Shown: in pieces, positions 1 to 8,232 of the stretch | Layout: every line of letters starts with the position of its first letter | How positions within the stretch are numbered: the first letter of the stretch is position 1 | From: Pseudomonadota bacterium | Lineage (GTDB): Bacteria > Desulfobacterota > Desulfobacteria > Desulfobacterales > Desulfosarcinaceae | Assembly: GCA_023435265.1 (NCBI GenBank) | Contig: JAEYRZ010000077.1 | Coordinates: 1 to 20,994, forward strand | Reading direction: 5' to 3' | Length of the DNA stretch: 20,994 bases | Made by a program: the position numbers and the translations under genes | Notes under the pieces: model-generated | Told to the model about the DNA's origin: nothing | Seen by the model: only the letters and a program-made list of their open reading frames with translations | The model's database searches: none

Positions 1-315
1 TTGATTTTGGCTCTGTAGTAGGGTGGAGAGACGCTTACTATAACCCACGTTTTCAAGGTTAGGCAGGCCATTTTGTGCCCGAGGACGATTCAGCCTTCAA
101 CCATATTGTCTCGCTGCGCTCAGACAGTGCGGGACGACCATGCTCCGCTGCGCCAAGCGGCACTAAAACCGATGGCTGACGTCCTTGCACCCGGATACCC
201 CGGCACACCTGATCCGTGCCCATCGAACCGAACTGGAACTTTCCAGATAACCACGTAAACTTTAATGAATTGATCAAGATTAAAGACAATACGGCACGAT
301 CGCCTCTCTCATTGC
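1..315. other. Gene-poor left edge, no confident gene
   Basis: I see no supportable full gene here. On the plus strand one frame is open from the window edge to a TAG at 60-62 and would encode a C-terminus ending WRDAYYNPRFQG; this could be the tail of a gene lying to the left, but 19 residues are too few to identify. Beyond that TAG the same frame is open again to about 174, with no homology I recognise. The short ORFs on either strand have no ribosome binding site and no recognisable domain. Possibly a decayed insertion sequence or an intergenic repeat. Confidence 0.35.
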
Positions 316-1776
316 TCAGCGCCGGGATTCCCGTTCTGTGATTCGCGTCCCGGCGGGCGGCTTGCCGTATCGGCTTTTATCAAACGCTCGGCTCAACAGT
401 TCGATGCCGCGGGCGATCTGCGTTTCGTTCAGGTGTCCGAACCCGAGGATCAGGCTCGGATGCCGCGGCCGCCAGCGCACGCAGCACGGACTCCCGGGAT
501 AGACCTTGACTCCGGCCGTGAGCGCCGCCGAAACCATCTCCGATTCGGATAAGTTCAGATCGAATCCGGTGTAGACATGCATGCCGGCGGCCACACCCTG
601 CACCCGGGCCGCGGTTCCGAAGCGGCGGCCCAGCGCCTGCAGCAGCGCCTCGCGGCGCGCGGCGTACACCCCGCGCATTTTGCGGATATGATGCTCAAAC
701 AAGCCGCTTTCGATCCATTCGGCCAACGCGAACTGCTCGAACACCGGCACGCAGCGGTCGCTGAACCACTTGAGATCGAGAATCCGTCCGATCAGCCGCT
801 CGGGCACGATGCAGTACCCCAGGCGCAGACCGGGAAACAGGGTCTTGGAAAACGATCCCATGTAGACCACGCGCTGCGTTCGGTCAAGCGCCGCCAGGGC
901 GATCGGCGGCAACCGGTCGAAGCGGAATTCGCTGTCGTAATCGTCTTCGATCACCCACCCTTCACGCCGCTCCGCCCAGGCCAGCACATGGGCCCGCCGC
1001 GCAAGGCTCATGGCCCATCCCGTTGGATATTGGTGCGACGGAATCACGTGCACTCCCGCACAATCGGATTCCGCGGGCAGGCGGTCGGCGCTCAGCCCCT
1101 GGTCGTCCACCGGGACCGCGCAGGGTTTGATGCGGTGAATTTGCAGCAGGCGCCGCACAGGCTCGGGCCCGGGGTCTTCGACCGCCAGGCTGCGGATGGG
1201 GGCCAGCGCGCGCAACACGAGATCGAGCGCCTGGGCCGCACCCACGGTGACGACCACCCGTTCGGGCGTCACCGGCAGCCCGCGCGTGCGGCCGGCGTAT
1301 TCGGCGATCAGGCGCCGCAGGCGCGGCAGTCCTTCGACCGGTCCGTAGCCCAGATGATCCGTGCGCACATCGCGCACCGCACGCGACAGGGCCGCTTTCC
1401 ATGCGTTGCGCGGAAATAGATCGAGCGCGGGCAGTCCCGGCCGGAAATTGACCGCCACCGCCTTGCCCGGCAGCGGATCGGTGCGCCGCGGCGGGTCCTC
1501 GATGCGCGCCATTGCGGGCTGCAGCAGCGTCAAGGTTTTCGAAACGTAGGTGCCGCTGCCGGCCCGCGTTTCCACGTAGCCGTCCGCTTCCAGCCACTCG
1601 TAGGCTTCCACCACCACCATGCGCGAGACCTGCAGGCGCCGCGCCATTTCGCGCGAGGGCGGCAGGCGGGTGCCCGGGCCGAGCCGCTGGTTGACGATCG
1701 CGTCCCGAATGCCGTGCGCGATCTGCAGCGCCAGGGGAATGCGCTGGGTACGGTCGAGTGTGAGCTGCAGTTCCAT
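316..1776 (-). CDS. MocR-family PLP-dependent transcriptional regulator (GntR wHTH + aminotransferase-like domain)
   Basis: A 486-aa MocR/PdxR/GabR-type regulator. Residues 1-80 form a GntR winged helix (LPPSREMARRLQVSR, then AGSGTYVS at the wing). After a linker, residues ~110-465 form a fold-type I aminotransferase domain. Visible cofactor-site features are IEDDYD (Asp278, expected to pair with the PLP ring nitrogen), SFSKTL with the likely Schiff-base Lys311, and HQYPTG near 248. Length is usual for the family. Such proteins use PLP or a PLP-amino-acid adduct as effector and bind DNA as head-to-tail dimers. The gene is divergent from tryptophanase, a PLP enzyme, so it is the obvious candidate regulator of tnaA and of itself. 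The ATG start is not preceded by a clear Shine-Dalgarno, because the upstream bases belong to an inverted repeat. The effector is unknown. Confidence 0.93.
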   Translation of the reverse strand: MELQLTLDRTQRIPLALQIAHGIRDAIVNQRLGPGTRLPPSREMARRLQVSRMVVVEAYEWLEADGYVETRAGSGTYVSKTLTLLQPAMARIEDPPRRTDPLPGKAVAVNFRPGLPALDLFPRNAWKAALSRAVRDVRTDHLGYGPVEGLPRLRRLIAEYAGRTRGLPVTPERVVVTVGAAQALDLVLRALAPIRSLAVEDPGPEPVRRLLQIHRIKPCAVPVDDQGLSADRLPAESDCAGVHVIPSHQYPTGWAMSLARRAHVLAWAERREGWVIEDDYDSEFRFDRLPPIALAALDRTQRVVYMGSFSKTLFPGLRLGYCIVPERLIGRILDLKWFSDRCVPVFEQFALAEWIESGLFEHHIRKMRGVYAARREALLQALGRRFGTAARVQGVAAGMHVYTGFDLNLSESEMVSAALTAGVKVYPGSPCCVRWRPRHPSLILGFGHLNETQIARGIELLSRAFDKSRYGKPPAGTRITERESRR

Positions 1777-1781
1777 ATTGA

Positions 1782-1906
1782 CGGTGCCGTAAAAAGCCCA
1801 AGATCTACGTTGCGCTTCACCCCGTCGTCCTTGCGGCGTACCTTAAGCGCGCCTCAGGACATCACGGGATTCGCGGCGCCTTGATCTTGAACTTTTTACG
1901 GCGCCG
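1782..1906. repeat. 125-bp MITE/REP-like element with 24-nt imperfect terminal inverted repeats
   Basis: Arms 1782-1805 and 1883-1906 are inverted copies that match at 21 of 24 positions; the shared core is CTTTTTACGGC plus GATCTTG, with about 77 nt between. A third copy of the octamer TTTTTACG lies at 1920-1927, followed by AATTCATCC. The pattern CGTAAAAAG...CTTTTTACG resembles dispersed palindromic intergenic elements I remember from deltaproteobacterial genomes; that comparison is from memory. No target-site duplication is evident. The left arm ends 6 nt before the mocR start codon, so the element probably forms most of the regulator's 5' leader. Confidence 0.6.
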
Positions 1907-1938
1907 CCCGAAAAGCGGATTTTTACGAATTCATCCAT

Positions 1939-1998
1939 ATTGGTCTATTTTATGAACGATGAATTGGATCTGTTGCAGACCAATTTAGATGGTATAGT
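1939..1998 (+). promoter_or_regulatory. Candidate tnaA promoter with MocR-type operator
   Basis: A perfect 8-bp inverted repeat, ATTGGTCT (1939-1946) and AGACCAAT (1977-1984), with a partial third half-site ATTGGATC (1963-1970), lies just upstream of a good -10-like TATAGT (1993-1998). No good -35 is spaced correctly, as expected for an activator-dependent promoter. Half-sites of the TGGTC/GACCA kind are typical of predicted MocR regulator sites, and the divergent mocR gene makes it the likely binder. The following leader (about 170 nt to the tnaA ATG) contains no Trp-bearing TnaC-like peptide. Confidence 0.45.
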
Positions 1999-2170
1999 GC
2001 TTTTGAACAAGCAAAAAATGGTAACAGGCATCGGGCTGCGGCTGTGATGCGTGTCGGATCGGCATCAGAAGAGGTGATCCAGGTTGCGCCTGCAGCACGT
2101 GTGGGCGGGCCTGCATGGATCACCGGCCAACAGCACCCATGAACCGAGCACTTCATCAAGGAATACGACC

Positions 2171-3553
2171 ATGCCGTTTGAACCCAAGACCGCTATCGAG
2201 CCCTTTCGTATCAAAAGCGTCGAACCCCTGGGCATCACCACCCCCGCCCAGCGCCGGGAAGCCCTTGAACGCGCGGGCTGCAACACCTTTTTGCTGAAAG
2301 CCGAAGAGATCACGATCGACCTTCTGACCGACTCCGGCACCGGTGCGATGAGCGCCGCCCAGTGGGGCGCCATGCTGCTGGGCGACGAATCCTACGCCGG
2401 CAGCCGTTCCTTTTATAAATTCGAGGCGCAGATCAAGAAAATCACCGGGTTCCGGTTCGTGCTGCCGACCCACCAGGGCCGCGCGGCGGAGAACATCCTG
2501 TTCAGCACCATTCTCAAGCCGGGCCACATCGTGCCGAGCAATACCCATTTCGACACCACCCGGGCGAACATCGAACTGCAGGGCGTCGAAACGTGCGATC
2601 TGCTGGTGCCCGAGGGCAAGGAGCCCATGCGCGCGCATCCCTTCAAGGGCAACCTGAATGTCGCCCAGCTCGAAAACCTGATCGAAGTCAACGGGCCGGC
2701 GCGCATCCCGGTGGTGATGCTGACGATCACCAACAACGCCGGAGGCGGCCAGCCCGTTTCGATGGAGAATATCCGCGCCGTCAGTCAGGTCTGCCGCCGT
2801 CACGCCATCCCCTTTTTCATCGATGCCTGCCGCTTCGCCGAAAACGCGATGTTCATCAAGCTGCGCGAGCCGGGCTATGCGGACAAAACGCCCCTCGAAA
2901 TCGCCCGCGAGATGTTCTCCTACGCCGACGGATGCACCATGAGCGCCAAGAAGGACGGCCTGTCCAACATCGGCGGGTTCCTGGCGATGAACAATGAAGA
3001 CTGGGCCGAACGCTGCCGCAACCGCATGATCCCCATCGAAGGGTTTCCGACCTACGGCGGCCTGGCCGGTTACGACATGGAAGCTCTGGCCGTGGGCCTG
3101 GAAGAGGTTCTGGACGAAAATTACCTGCGCTACCGCCTTGACAGCATCGCTTACCTGGGCGCAAAAATCCTCGCGGCCGGCGTACCCATCATCCGCCCCA
3201 CCGGCGGCCATGCCGTATTCATCGATGCCGGCGCCCTGCTGGATCACATCCCCTGGCACCAGTTTCCGGGAACCGCGCTGGCTGCCTACCTGTATGCGAT
3301 CTCGGGCATCCGGGCCTGCGAGATCGGAAGCCTGCTCTTCGCGCGCAAGAACGGCGACGGCAGCGTCACGCCCGCCCCGCACGAACTGCTGCGCCTGGCG
3401 ATACCCCGCCGGATGTACACCCGCTCGCACCTCGATTATGTGGCCGAATCGGTGGCCTACGCGGCGGAGCACAAAGACGAGATCCGCGGCGTGCGGTTCA
3501 CCTACGAGGCGCCCGTGCTGCGCCATTTCACGGCGCGTTTCGAATGGGTCTAA
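2171..3553 (+). CDS. tnaA: Tryptophanase (L-tryptophan indole-lyase)
   Basis: A 460-aa PLP lyase of the beta-eliminating tryptophanase/tyrosine phenol-lyase family. It would cleave L-tryptophan to indole, pyruvate and ammonia in the cytoplasm. Family marks run the full length: LLTDSGTGAMS (~51), THQGR (100), IDACRFAEN with Asp218 for the pyridine nitrogen, and SAKKD (258-262) holding the PLP lysine. Two positions separate the branches. Asp128 in HFDTT matches the tryptophanase Asp (E. coli Asp137), where tyrosine phenol-lyase has Thr. Ile385 in CEIGS stands where tyrosine phenol-lyase has the substrate-binding Arg381. Both favour tryptophanase. The ATG at 2171 is chosen because AAGGAA lies 7 nt upstream; an in-frame ATG at 2084 would add 29 non-homologous residues. 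No TnaB-type permease is adjacent. Probable control is by the divergent MocR protein. Confidence 0.93.
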   Translation: MPFEPKTAIEPFRIKSVEPLGITTPAQRREALERAGCNTFLLKAEEITIDLLTDSGTGAMSAAQWGAMLLGDESYAGSRSFYKFEAQIKKITGFRFVLPTHQGRAAENILFSTILKPGHIVPSNTHFDTTRANIELQGVETCDLLVPEGKEPMRAHPFKGNLNVAQLENLIEVNGPARIPVVMLTITNNAGGGQPVSMENIRAVSQVCRRHAIPFFIDACRFAENAMFIKLREPGYADKTPLEIAREMFSYADGCTMSAKKDGLSNIGGFLAMNNEDWAERCRNRMIPIEGFPTYGGLAGYDMEALAVGLEEVLDENYLRYRLDSIAYLGAKILAAGVPIIRPTGGHAVFIDAGALLDHIPWHQFPGTALAAYLYAISGIRACEIGSLLFARKNGDGSVTPAPHELLRLAIPRRMYTRSHLDYVAESVAYAAEHKDEIRGVRFTYEAPVLRHFTARFEWV

Positions 3554-3602
3554 GAACTGCGCGCCGGTCCGCTTCGCGACTCATGGGCGCCCGCTGCGTT
3601 TA

Positions 3603-4073
3603 TCAATCACGGACCTTGAGCTCGATCAGGCGCGCGTCGAGCGCTCCGCCGCGGAATGCGATCCGGGCCATGCCGACCGGCAGCGTGAACCTGCGTGGGC
3701 CAGCGCTGCCGGGATTGAGAAGCAGAACGCCGTTTTCCTCGCGCAGGGAAGGACGGTGCGAATGGCCGCTGATCACGACGCGGATGCCCGCCGCGCGCGG
3801 GTCGAGATCGAGCGTGGCGAAGTCGTGAAGCGCGTAGAGCCAGATCTCCCCGAATTCGATCAGATCGGTCTTCGGCAGCGGCGCGGCCCACAGCCCCGTA
3901 TCGACATTGCCCCGCACCGCCCGGACCGGGGCGATGGTCCGCAGGGTTTCCAGTATGTGACTGCCGCCGATGTCGCCGGCATGAATGATCAAATCCGAAC
4001 CTTGCAAGCGCTCCAGCGCCTCGGGCCGCAACAGGCCGTGGGTATCCGAGATGACGCCGATGATTCCGTCCAT
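3603..4073 (-). CDS. YfcE-like metallophosphoesterase/phosphodiesterase
   Basis: A 156-aa single-domain calcineurin-like phosphoesterase of the YfcE/MJ0936 class, a dinuclear metal-dependent phosphodiesterase. All five metal-site blocks are present: SDTHG (Asp10, His12), GDIG (Asp34), RGNVD (Asn56), LHD (His83) and GHSH (His104, His106). Length fits the family. It is the last gene of the minus-strand block, starting 17 nt after the MBL hydrolase stop, with an AAGGAAG ribosome site just before the ATG. It converges with tnaA across about 50 nt with no clear terminator. The physiological substrate of this family is generally unknown. Confidence 0.9.
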   Translation of the reverse strand: MDGIIGVISDTHGLLRPEALERLQGSDLIIHAGDIGGSHILETLRTIAPVRAVRGNVDTGLWAAPLPKTDLIEFGEIWLYALHDFATLDLDPRAAGIRVVISGHSHRPSLREENGVLLLNPGSAGPRRFTLPVGMARIAFRGGALDARLIELKVRD

Positions 4074-4090
4074 GCTTCCTTCCCTTGAGC

Positions 4091-4939
4091 TCAGATGTCG
4101 ATTACGGTCCCGGTCCGGAGGATGTTCAGCCGGTCCCCCATCACGCGTTTGAGCGTCGCATAAGCCTTGTTACCCGTGCAGTGACCGGTCCAGGCCAGTT
4201 CCACGGGATAGTCGAGCATCGCCCGGCCGACCGCCGCCACCGCCCGGCTGCGGTCGGCCGCCGTGTTGAAGGGCGGCTTCGAAACCATGTGGAATCCGCC
4301 GACGACCGCCCTTACCGGAACGCCGGGTAACGCCGCGCGGACCGTATCGAGGATGTTGAGCACGCCGTTGTGCGAACAACCGGTGAAGACCACCAGCGTT
4401 CCGTTCTCCCTGACCGCCACGGCGATCTCGTGCCGGAAATCGTCGCGGCGAAATCCGCCGGAGTTCTTTAGAAACAGGATGCGGTTGCCGCCGGGCCGCG
4501 CATGCGGGCCGTGGATATCCGGAAAGAGGAAAACACCGGGCAGAATTTCGGTCGCTTCGCGGACCGTTGCGAAACGGCCATGGTGTTGTTCGAAAATCGC
4601 CGGGTCGATCCCGATGCAGCGCCGCAGCACCCTGAAACGCCTTGCCCAGCAAACTCCCTGAGGCGGCTTTGCAAGATGGACCCGGGCTGTGGTGTTCACT
4701 TCGAAAAACCGGCGCAGACCGCCGCCGTGATCGTAATGGTGATGCGACAGGACCGCCGCGTCGACCGTCCCCAGGTCGACGCCCAGCAGCGCGGCATTTT
4801 TGACGAAGGCGCCCGACGCGCCCGTATCCAGCAGGATCCGGCCGCCGCCGCAGGCAATGTGCAGCGACAATCCCCACTCGGCGGTCAGCCGGGGGTCGCG
4901 ATCGGCGGCACGATTTTCGATCAATGTGGTGATGCGCAC
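4091..4939 (-). CDS. MBL-fold metallohydrolase, COG1237 type (annotated as dihydropterin-ribofuranosylaminobenzene phosphate synthase-like)
   Basis: A 282-aa metallo-beta-lactamase fold protein. The metal motif SHHHYDHGGG (His66, His68, Asp70, His71) is followed by TGCSHNG (His190), GGFHM (His217) and TGHCTG (His253), the arrangement of the COG1237 group. Archaeal members are named for a methanopterin-pathway step, but bacterial members are mostly uncharacterised, so the substrate should be left open. The start is GTG at 4937-4939, with GGAGG four bases upstream; the MRITTLIENRA opening matches the family. It lies 21 nt after the exoD remnant and 17 nt before the phosphodiesterase, so it is probably co-transcribed with both. 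Confidence 0.85.
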   Translation of the reverse strand: MRITTLIENRAADRDPRLTAEWGLSLHIACGGGRILLDTGASGAFVKNAALLGVDLGTVDAAVLSHHHYDHGGGLRRFFEVNTTARVHLAKPPQGVCWARRFRVLRRCIGIDPAIFEQHHGRFATVREATEILPGVFLFPDIHGPHARPGGNRILFLKNSGGFRRDDFRHEIAVAVRENGTLVVFTGCSHNGVLNILDTVRAALPGVPVRAVVGGFHMVSKPPFNTAADRSRAVAAVGRAMLDYPVELAWTGHCTGNKAYATLKRVMGDRLNILRTGTVIDI

Positions 4940-4960
4940 TCGCCCTCCTCGGCAGGGCGC

Positions 4961-5311
4961 CTAAAGCAGCTTGAAAATCAATCCCAGTACGACACCCGCC
5001 AATGCCAGGGCGATGACCGCCCTTACGCCGTCGCGTGACGTCAAAGACAACCCGAAGGCCGTCAGAGCGGCCCCAGCGGCAGTGGCCGAGAACGGTATCA
5101 GCTCCATGACCGGCATACAAGCGGCGATCATCAGGCACACGATCGCGATCAGGTTCACGCCGGCACCGTGCGTGAACACCTTCAAACGCGGACGCAGCAG
5201 GCGGTCGACGAAGCGCGCCTGTGGACGCAGCCAGCGAAGCGCCCGGTCGACTTTATCCTTTGGTATCGAGCGGTTGAGCAGAAAGTCCGGCAGCCAGAAA
5301 TGTTTGCGATG
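4961..5311 (-). pseudogene. exoD: ExoD-family membrane protein, N-terminally deleted remnant
   Basis: The frame directly after the kinase stop codon encodes 116 residues that look like the C-terminal part of ExoD (exopolysaccharide-synthesis-associated membrane protein). It opens with HFWLPDFLLNRSIP, continues with ALRWLRPQARFVDRLLRPRL, and ends in two to three hydrophobic segments with MELIPFSATAAG and SRDGVRAV, matching the ExoD pattern of a polar/aromatic helix before closing transmembrane helices. Roughly the first 85-90 residues of a normal ~200-aa ExoD are absent. There is no ATG, and the only in-frame starts (TTG at 5185, or GTGs) lack a ribosome site. The remnant begins with the codon after the kinase TGA and in the same frame, so a deletion probably joined the two genes. 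Likely non-functional; a short membrane protein from TTG cannot be excluded. Confidence 0.65.
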
Positions 5312-8077
5312 TCATCTCTGCGCAGCCAGGCTTTTCCGGCCACTCGCTTCGGCATTGGCCGGACCGGGACCGGAAAGCGCATCGCGGACGGCCAGGCCGA
5401 TCTGTTCGACCGTGTAGGGTTTTTTCACGTAGGCTCCGGCCCCCAGCCGCTGGGCCGCGGCCACGCGGTCGGTTTCGGCGAAACCGCTGGCGATGATCAC
5501 CTTGACTGCCGGGTCGATCGCTCGAATGGACCGGTAGGTGTCCAGCCCATCCATTCCAGGCTCCATGATCATATCCAGGATCACCAGATCCACCTTGCGG
5601 GAGCGGAGAAAAGCGGCCGCCTCCTCGCCGCTTGCGGCCGCATGAACGACATAGTTCAACTTTGCCAGAAGGTCCCCGGCGATCCGCCGCTGCGCTTCCA
5701 CATCGTCGACCACCAGCACCGATTCGCCGCGGCCCGAATATTGATCGAGATCGACCGCCGGTTCCGGCCCGCCGGCGTTTTCCCGCGTGATGGGGAAGTA
5801 CAAATCGAATCGCGTTCCGCGGTTCACCTCGCTGATCACGTCGATATACCCCTTGTGGTCCTGGACCGTTCCCCAGACGACCGCCATGCCCAGCCCGGTT
5901 CCGCTGCGTCCCATCACCTTCTTGGTATAAAACGGTTCGAAGATCCGCATCCGGTCCTCGGGCGCGATTCCGTGGCCTTGATCGGTAACCGAAAGCAGGA
6001 CGAACTCGCCTTCGCTGATGGTTTCGTATCCTTTGACCGGTCGGTCGAGGTAGCGGTTGCGCGTCCGCACCACGACGCGTCCGCCGCCCGGCTGGGCCTC
6101 GGCTGCATTCGAAACCAGATTCATGATCGTCTTCTTGAGGTGCACCGCGGAGCCCCGGATGTTGTGCAGATCCGCCGCCAAATCCGATTCGATGCGCACA
6201 CCGCGGTGGAAGGATTTCAACAGATCCAGCTCGGGCGACCTGAGATATTCCTCCGCGAGCGCATTCAGGTTCAGCACTTCGAAGTTGATGACGTTGCGCC
6301 TGGCCAGGGTCAATAGATCCTGAACGATCGTGGCCGCTTTCTGGCCGGAATCCTTGATCGTCTCGATCGAGCCGCGCAGCGGGCTCTCTTCCGGCAGGTC
6401 GAGCAGCAGCAGGTCGGGATAACTCACGATCCCGGAAAGCACATTGTTCAGATCGTGCGCCACACCGCCGGCCAGAAGCCCCAGCGCTTCCATTTTGCGG
6501 GAGCGGTCCAATTTCTCCTGCAGATCCTGTTTTTCCATTTCGGCGCGCTTGCGGTCCGAGATATCGCGGGTGACTCCAAGGATGCTCACCGGCCGGTTGC
6601 GCTCGTCGAACAAAAAAGAGGCGGTGATCTCGGCCCAGAAGCACGACCGGTCCTTGCGGTACAGTTCCAGCTCGACCTTGACCGAATTCCGGGAGGCGGT
6701 CGATTGGAGGCCGGCCAGCCCCCTGGCGATTCGATCGCGGACCGCCTGCAGGTGGCGATCGGGGATGAAATCCTGGAGCGAAAGCCCCGCGGCCTCTTCG
6801 GCCGACCAGCCGTGGACGTTCTGCACCGAGGGGCTGGCGAACAGGATGCATTCGGATTCGATGGCCACAAGCCAGATCACGTCATGAATGCTCTCGGCCA
6901 GCAGGCGGTATTTCTGTTCACTGGCGGCCAGGGCATTACGGGCGCTTTCATGATGCGCCATGAAGCGGTTGAAACACTCGGCAAGCACGTTGAACTCGAA
7001 AGTGCCGCCGGTTTCCATGCGCACGGCCGGGTCTCCGGCCGCGCCGGCCTTGAACTTCTCGATCAGACCGCCGATCGGCTTGAGCAGGTGATCGCTGATC
7101 GCCAGGGTCGAGAAGGTCAGAATGGCGATGACGCACACGGTCGAGAGGATGATCAGGTCGCGCAGCAGCGCATAGGGTTTCAGCACCTCGTCGTAATATG
7201 CGGACGAGGCGACGATCCAGCGGTACTCGGGAATGTAGTCGAAAACGACCAGTTTGTCGCGGGCCGCGGTCTCCCCCGGATTGTGCCAGGAATGTCGGAT
7301 CACACCCTTCTTGCGGGCGATCATAGCGCTGATGAAATCCGTCTCCGCGCCGAAGTCGGTAAACGCATTGCTCCCTTCCAGCTCAGGGTGGATGATCGCG
7401 TTGCCTTGGTCATCGATCACATAGGAATAGCCGGTCTCGCCGAACCGGAATGCGAGAACGCTCCTGCGAAAATCGTCGATATCGATCAGTTCGGTGAATT
7501 CTTCGCGGTAGGAGGCCACCGAAACGATCCAGTCGAGCGGTTCGAAATAGGTCATGAAGAGCGCCTTGGGACGCGCCCGGGGTTCATTCGGGTTTTTCCA
7601 TTCATATTCGAGATAGCCCTGCTTTTTGCGGATCTGCTCCTGGACGAAGCCGAAATGCAGGAAGGTCTTGCCTTCCAGTTCGGAGTGGGGGTGAAAAGTC
7701 ACCGTCCCCTTGCTGTCGATGCAGTAGATGTAGCCGCTGGTGCCCACCACCTGTGAGGCGAGTGCCGCCCGGATGGCGGTCATCATTTCCGCGGCATCTA
7801 TTTTACCCGTCTCCTTGTCGTCGTGGATGCGGGAAATGGTTTCGAGATTCTTTTCGGCGACCGCGCGCAGGTAGTTCTTAATGGATGCCGCGGCGGCGGT
7901 TTTGACCATGCTGAGAATCGAGCTGGTGGAATTGCCCAGTTCCGATTCCATGTTCTTTTCCAGCGTGCGCTGGACCATCCCCAGAGTAAAACCACCGCCG
8001 CTCACGATTAGCAGGAGAGACAGGCCGATGTAGGTGATGAGCAGCTTGCTGCGCAGTTTCCATTTTCTGATCCGCAT
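5312..8077 (-). CDS. Hybrid sensor histidine kinase: double Cache-like sensor, HAMP, PAS, HisKA/HATPase, receiver
   Basis: About 921 aa from ATG 8077 (925 if TTG 8089 is used, but GAAGG is only 1 nt from that TTG). Numbering here counts from TTG. Transmembrane helix ~14-36; periplasmic sensor 37-305 with two Cache-like units (GTSGYIYCIDSKGTVTFHP and GETGYSYVIDDQGNAIIHP); second helix ~308-332; HAMP to ~385; PAS with C-terminal PAC segment ~393-515; short coiled coil; HisKA with phospho-acceptor His545 in VAHDLNN; ATPase N box near Asn657/Asn661, DQGHGI, FEPFYTKK and GTGLGM; receiver ~788-905 with VVDD, phospho-acceptor Asp839 (VILDM) and Lys890. An orphan hybrid kinase for an extracytoplasmic small molecule; no partner regulator is nearby. 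It heads the minus-strand block containing the exoD remnant, MBL hydrolase and phosphodiesterase. Confidence 0.93.
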   Translation of the reverse strand: MRIRKWKLRSKLLITYIGLSLLLIVSGGGFTLGMVQRTLEKNMESELGNSTSSILSMVKTAAAASIKNYLRAVAEKNLETISRIHDDKETGKIDAAEMMTAIRAALASQVVGTSGYIYCIDSKGTVTFHPHSELEGKTFLHFGFVQEQIRKKQGYLEYEWKNPNEPRARPKALFMTYFEPLDWIVSVASYREEFTELIDIDDFRRSVLAFRFGETGYSYVIDDQGNAIIHPELEGSNAFTDFGAETDFISAMIARKKGVIRHSWHNPGETAARDKLVVFDYIPEYRWIVASSAYYDEVLKPYALLRDLIILSTVCVIAILTFSTLAISDHLLKPIGGLIEKFKAGAAGDPAVRMETGGTFEFNVLAECFNRFMAHHESARNALAASEQKYRLLAESIHDVIWLVAIESECILFASPSVQNVHGWSAEEAAGLSLQDFIPDRHLQAVRDRIARGLAGLQSTASRNSVKVELELYRKDRSCFWAEITASFLFDERNRPVSILGVTRDISDRKRAEMEKQDLQEKLDRSRKMEALGLLAGGVAHDLNNVLSGIVSYPDLLLLDLPEESPLRGSIETIKDSGQKAATIVQDLLTLARRNVINFEVLNLNALAEEYLRSPELDLLKSFHRGVRIESDLAADLHNIRGSAVHLKKTIMNLVSNAAEAQPGGGRVVVRTRNRYLDRPVKGYETISEGEFVLLSVTDQGHGIAPEDRMRIFEPFYTKKVMGRSGTGLGMAVVWGTVQDHKGYIDVISEVNRGTRFDLYFPITRENAGGPEPAVDLDQYSGRGESVLVVDDVEAQRRIAGDLLAKLNYVVHAAASGEEAAAFLRSRKVDLVILDMIMEPGMDGLDTYRSIRAIDPAVKVIIASGFAETDRVAAAQRLGAGAYVKKPYTVEQIGLAVRDALSGPGPANAEASGRKSLAAQR

Positions 8078-8232
8078 GATCGAATGCAAACCTTCGCCTG
8101 AGTGCTCTATGGCATAGATTCAATGACTGTCTGTATTTGCGCCGATGCGCCCTGAGAAATCCGCAAAGCCGACCCCGTCTTCCTAATATCGTGCAATTCG
8201 CCGCCGCGCTTTAGAGCCATGACCGGGTTACC

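Noticed and set aside
577..1419. 280-codon plus-strand ORF inside the mocR gene
   Set aside because: Antisense shadow of the MocR reading frame, which has all family motifs.
1997..2047. TnaC-like leader peptide upstream of tnaA
   Set aside because: A short frame MVTGIGLRL exists but has no Trp, no terminal Pro and no ribosome site.
2171..3553. Tyrosine phenol-lyase instead of tryptophanase
   Set aside because: Asp128 and Ile385 match tryptophanase; tyrosine phenol-lyase would have Thr and Arg at these positions.
5253..6851. 532-codon ORF overlapping the histidine kinase
   Set aside because: Arg/Gly/Pro-rich shadow of the kinase; the kinase frame carries all expected motifs.
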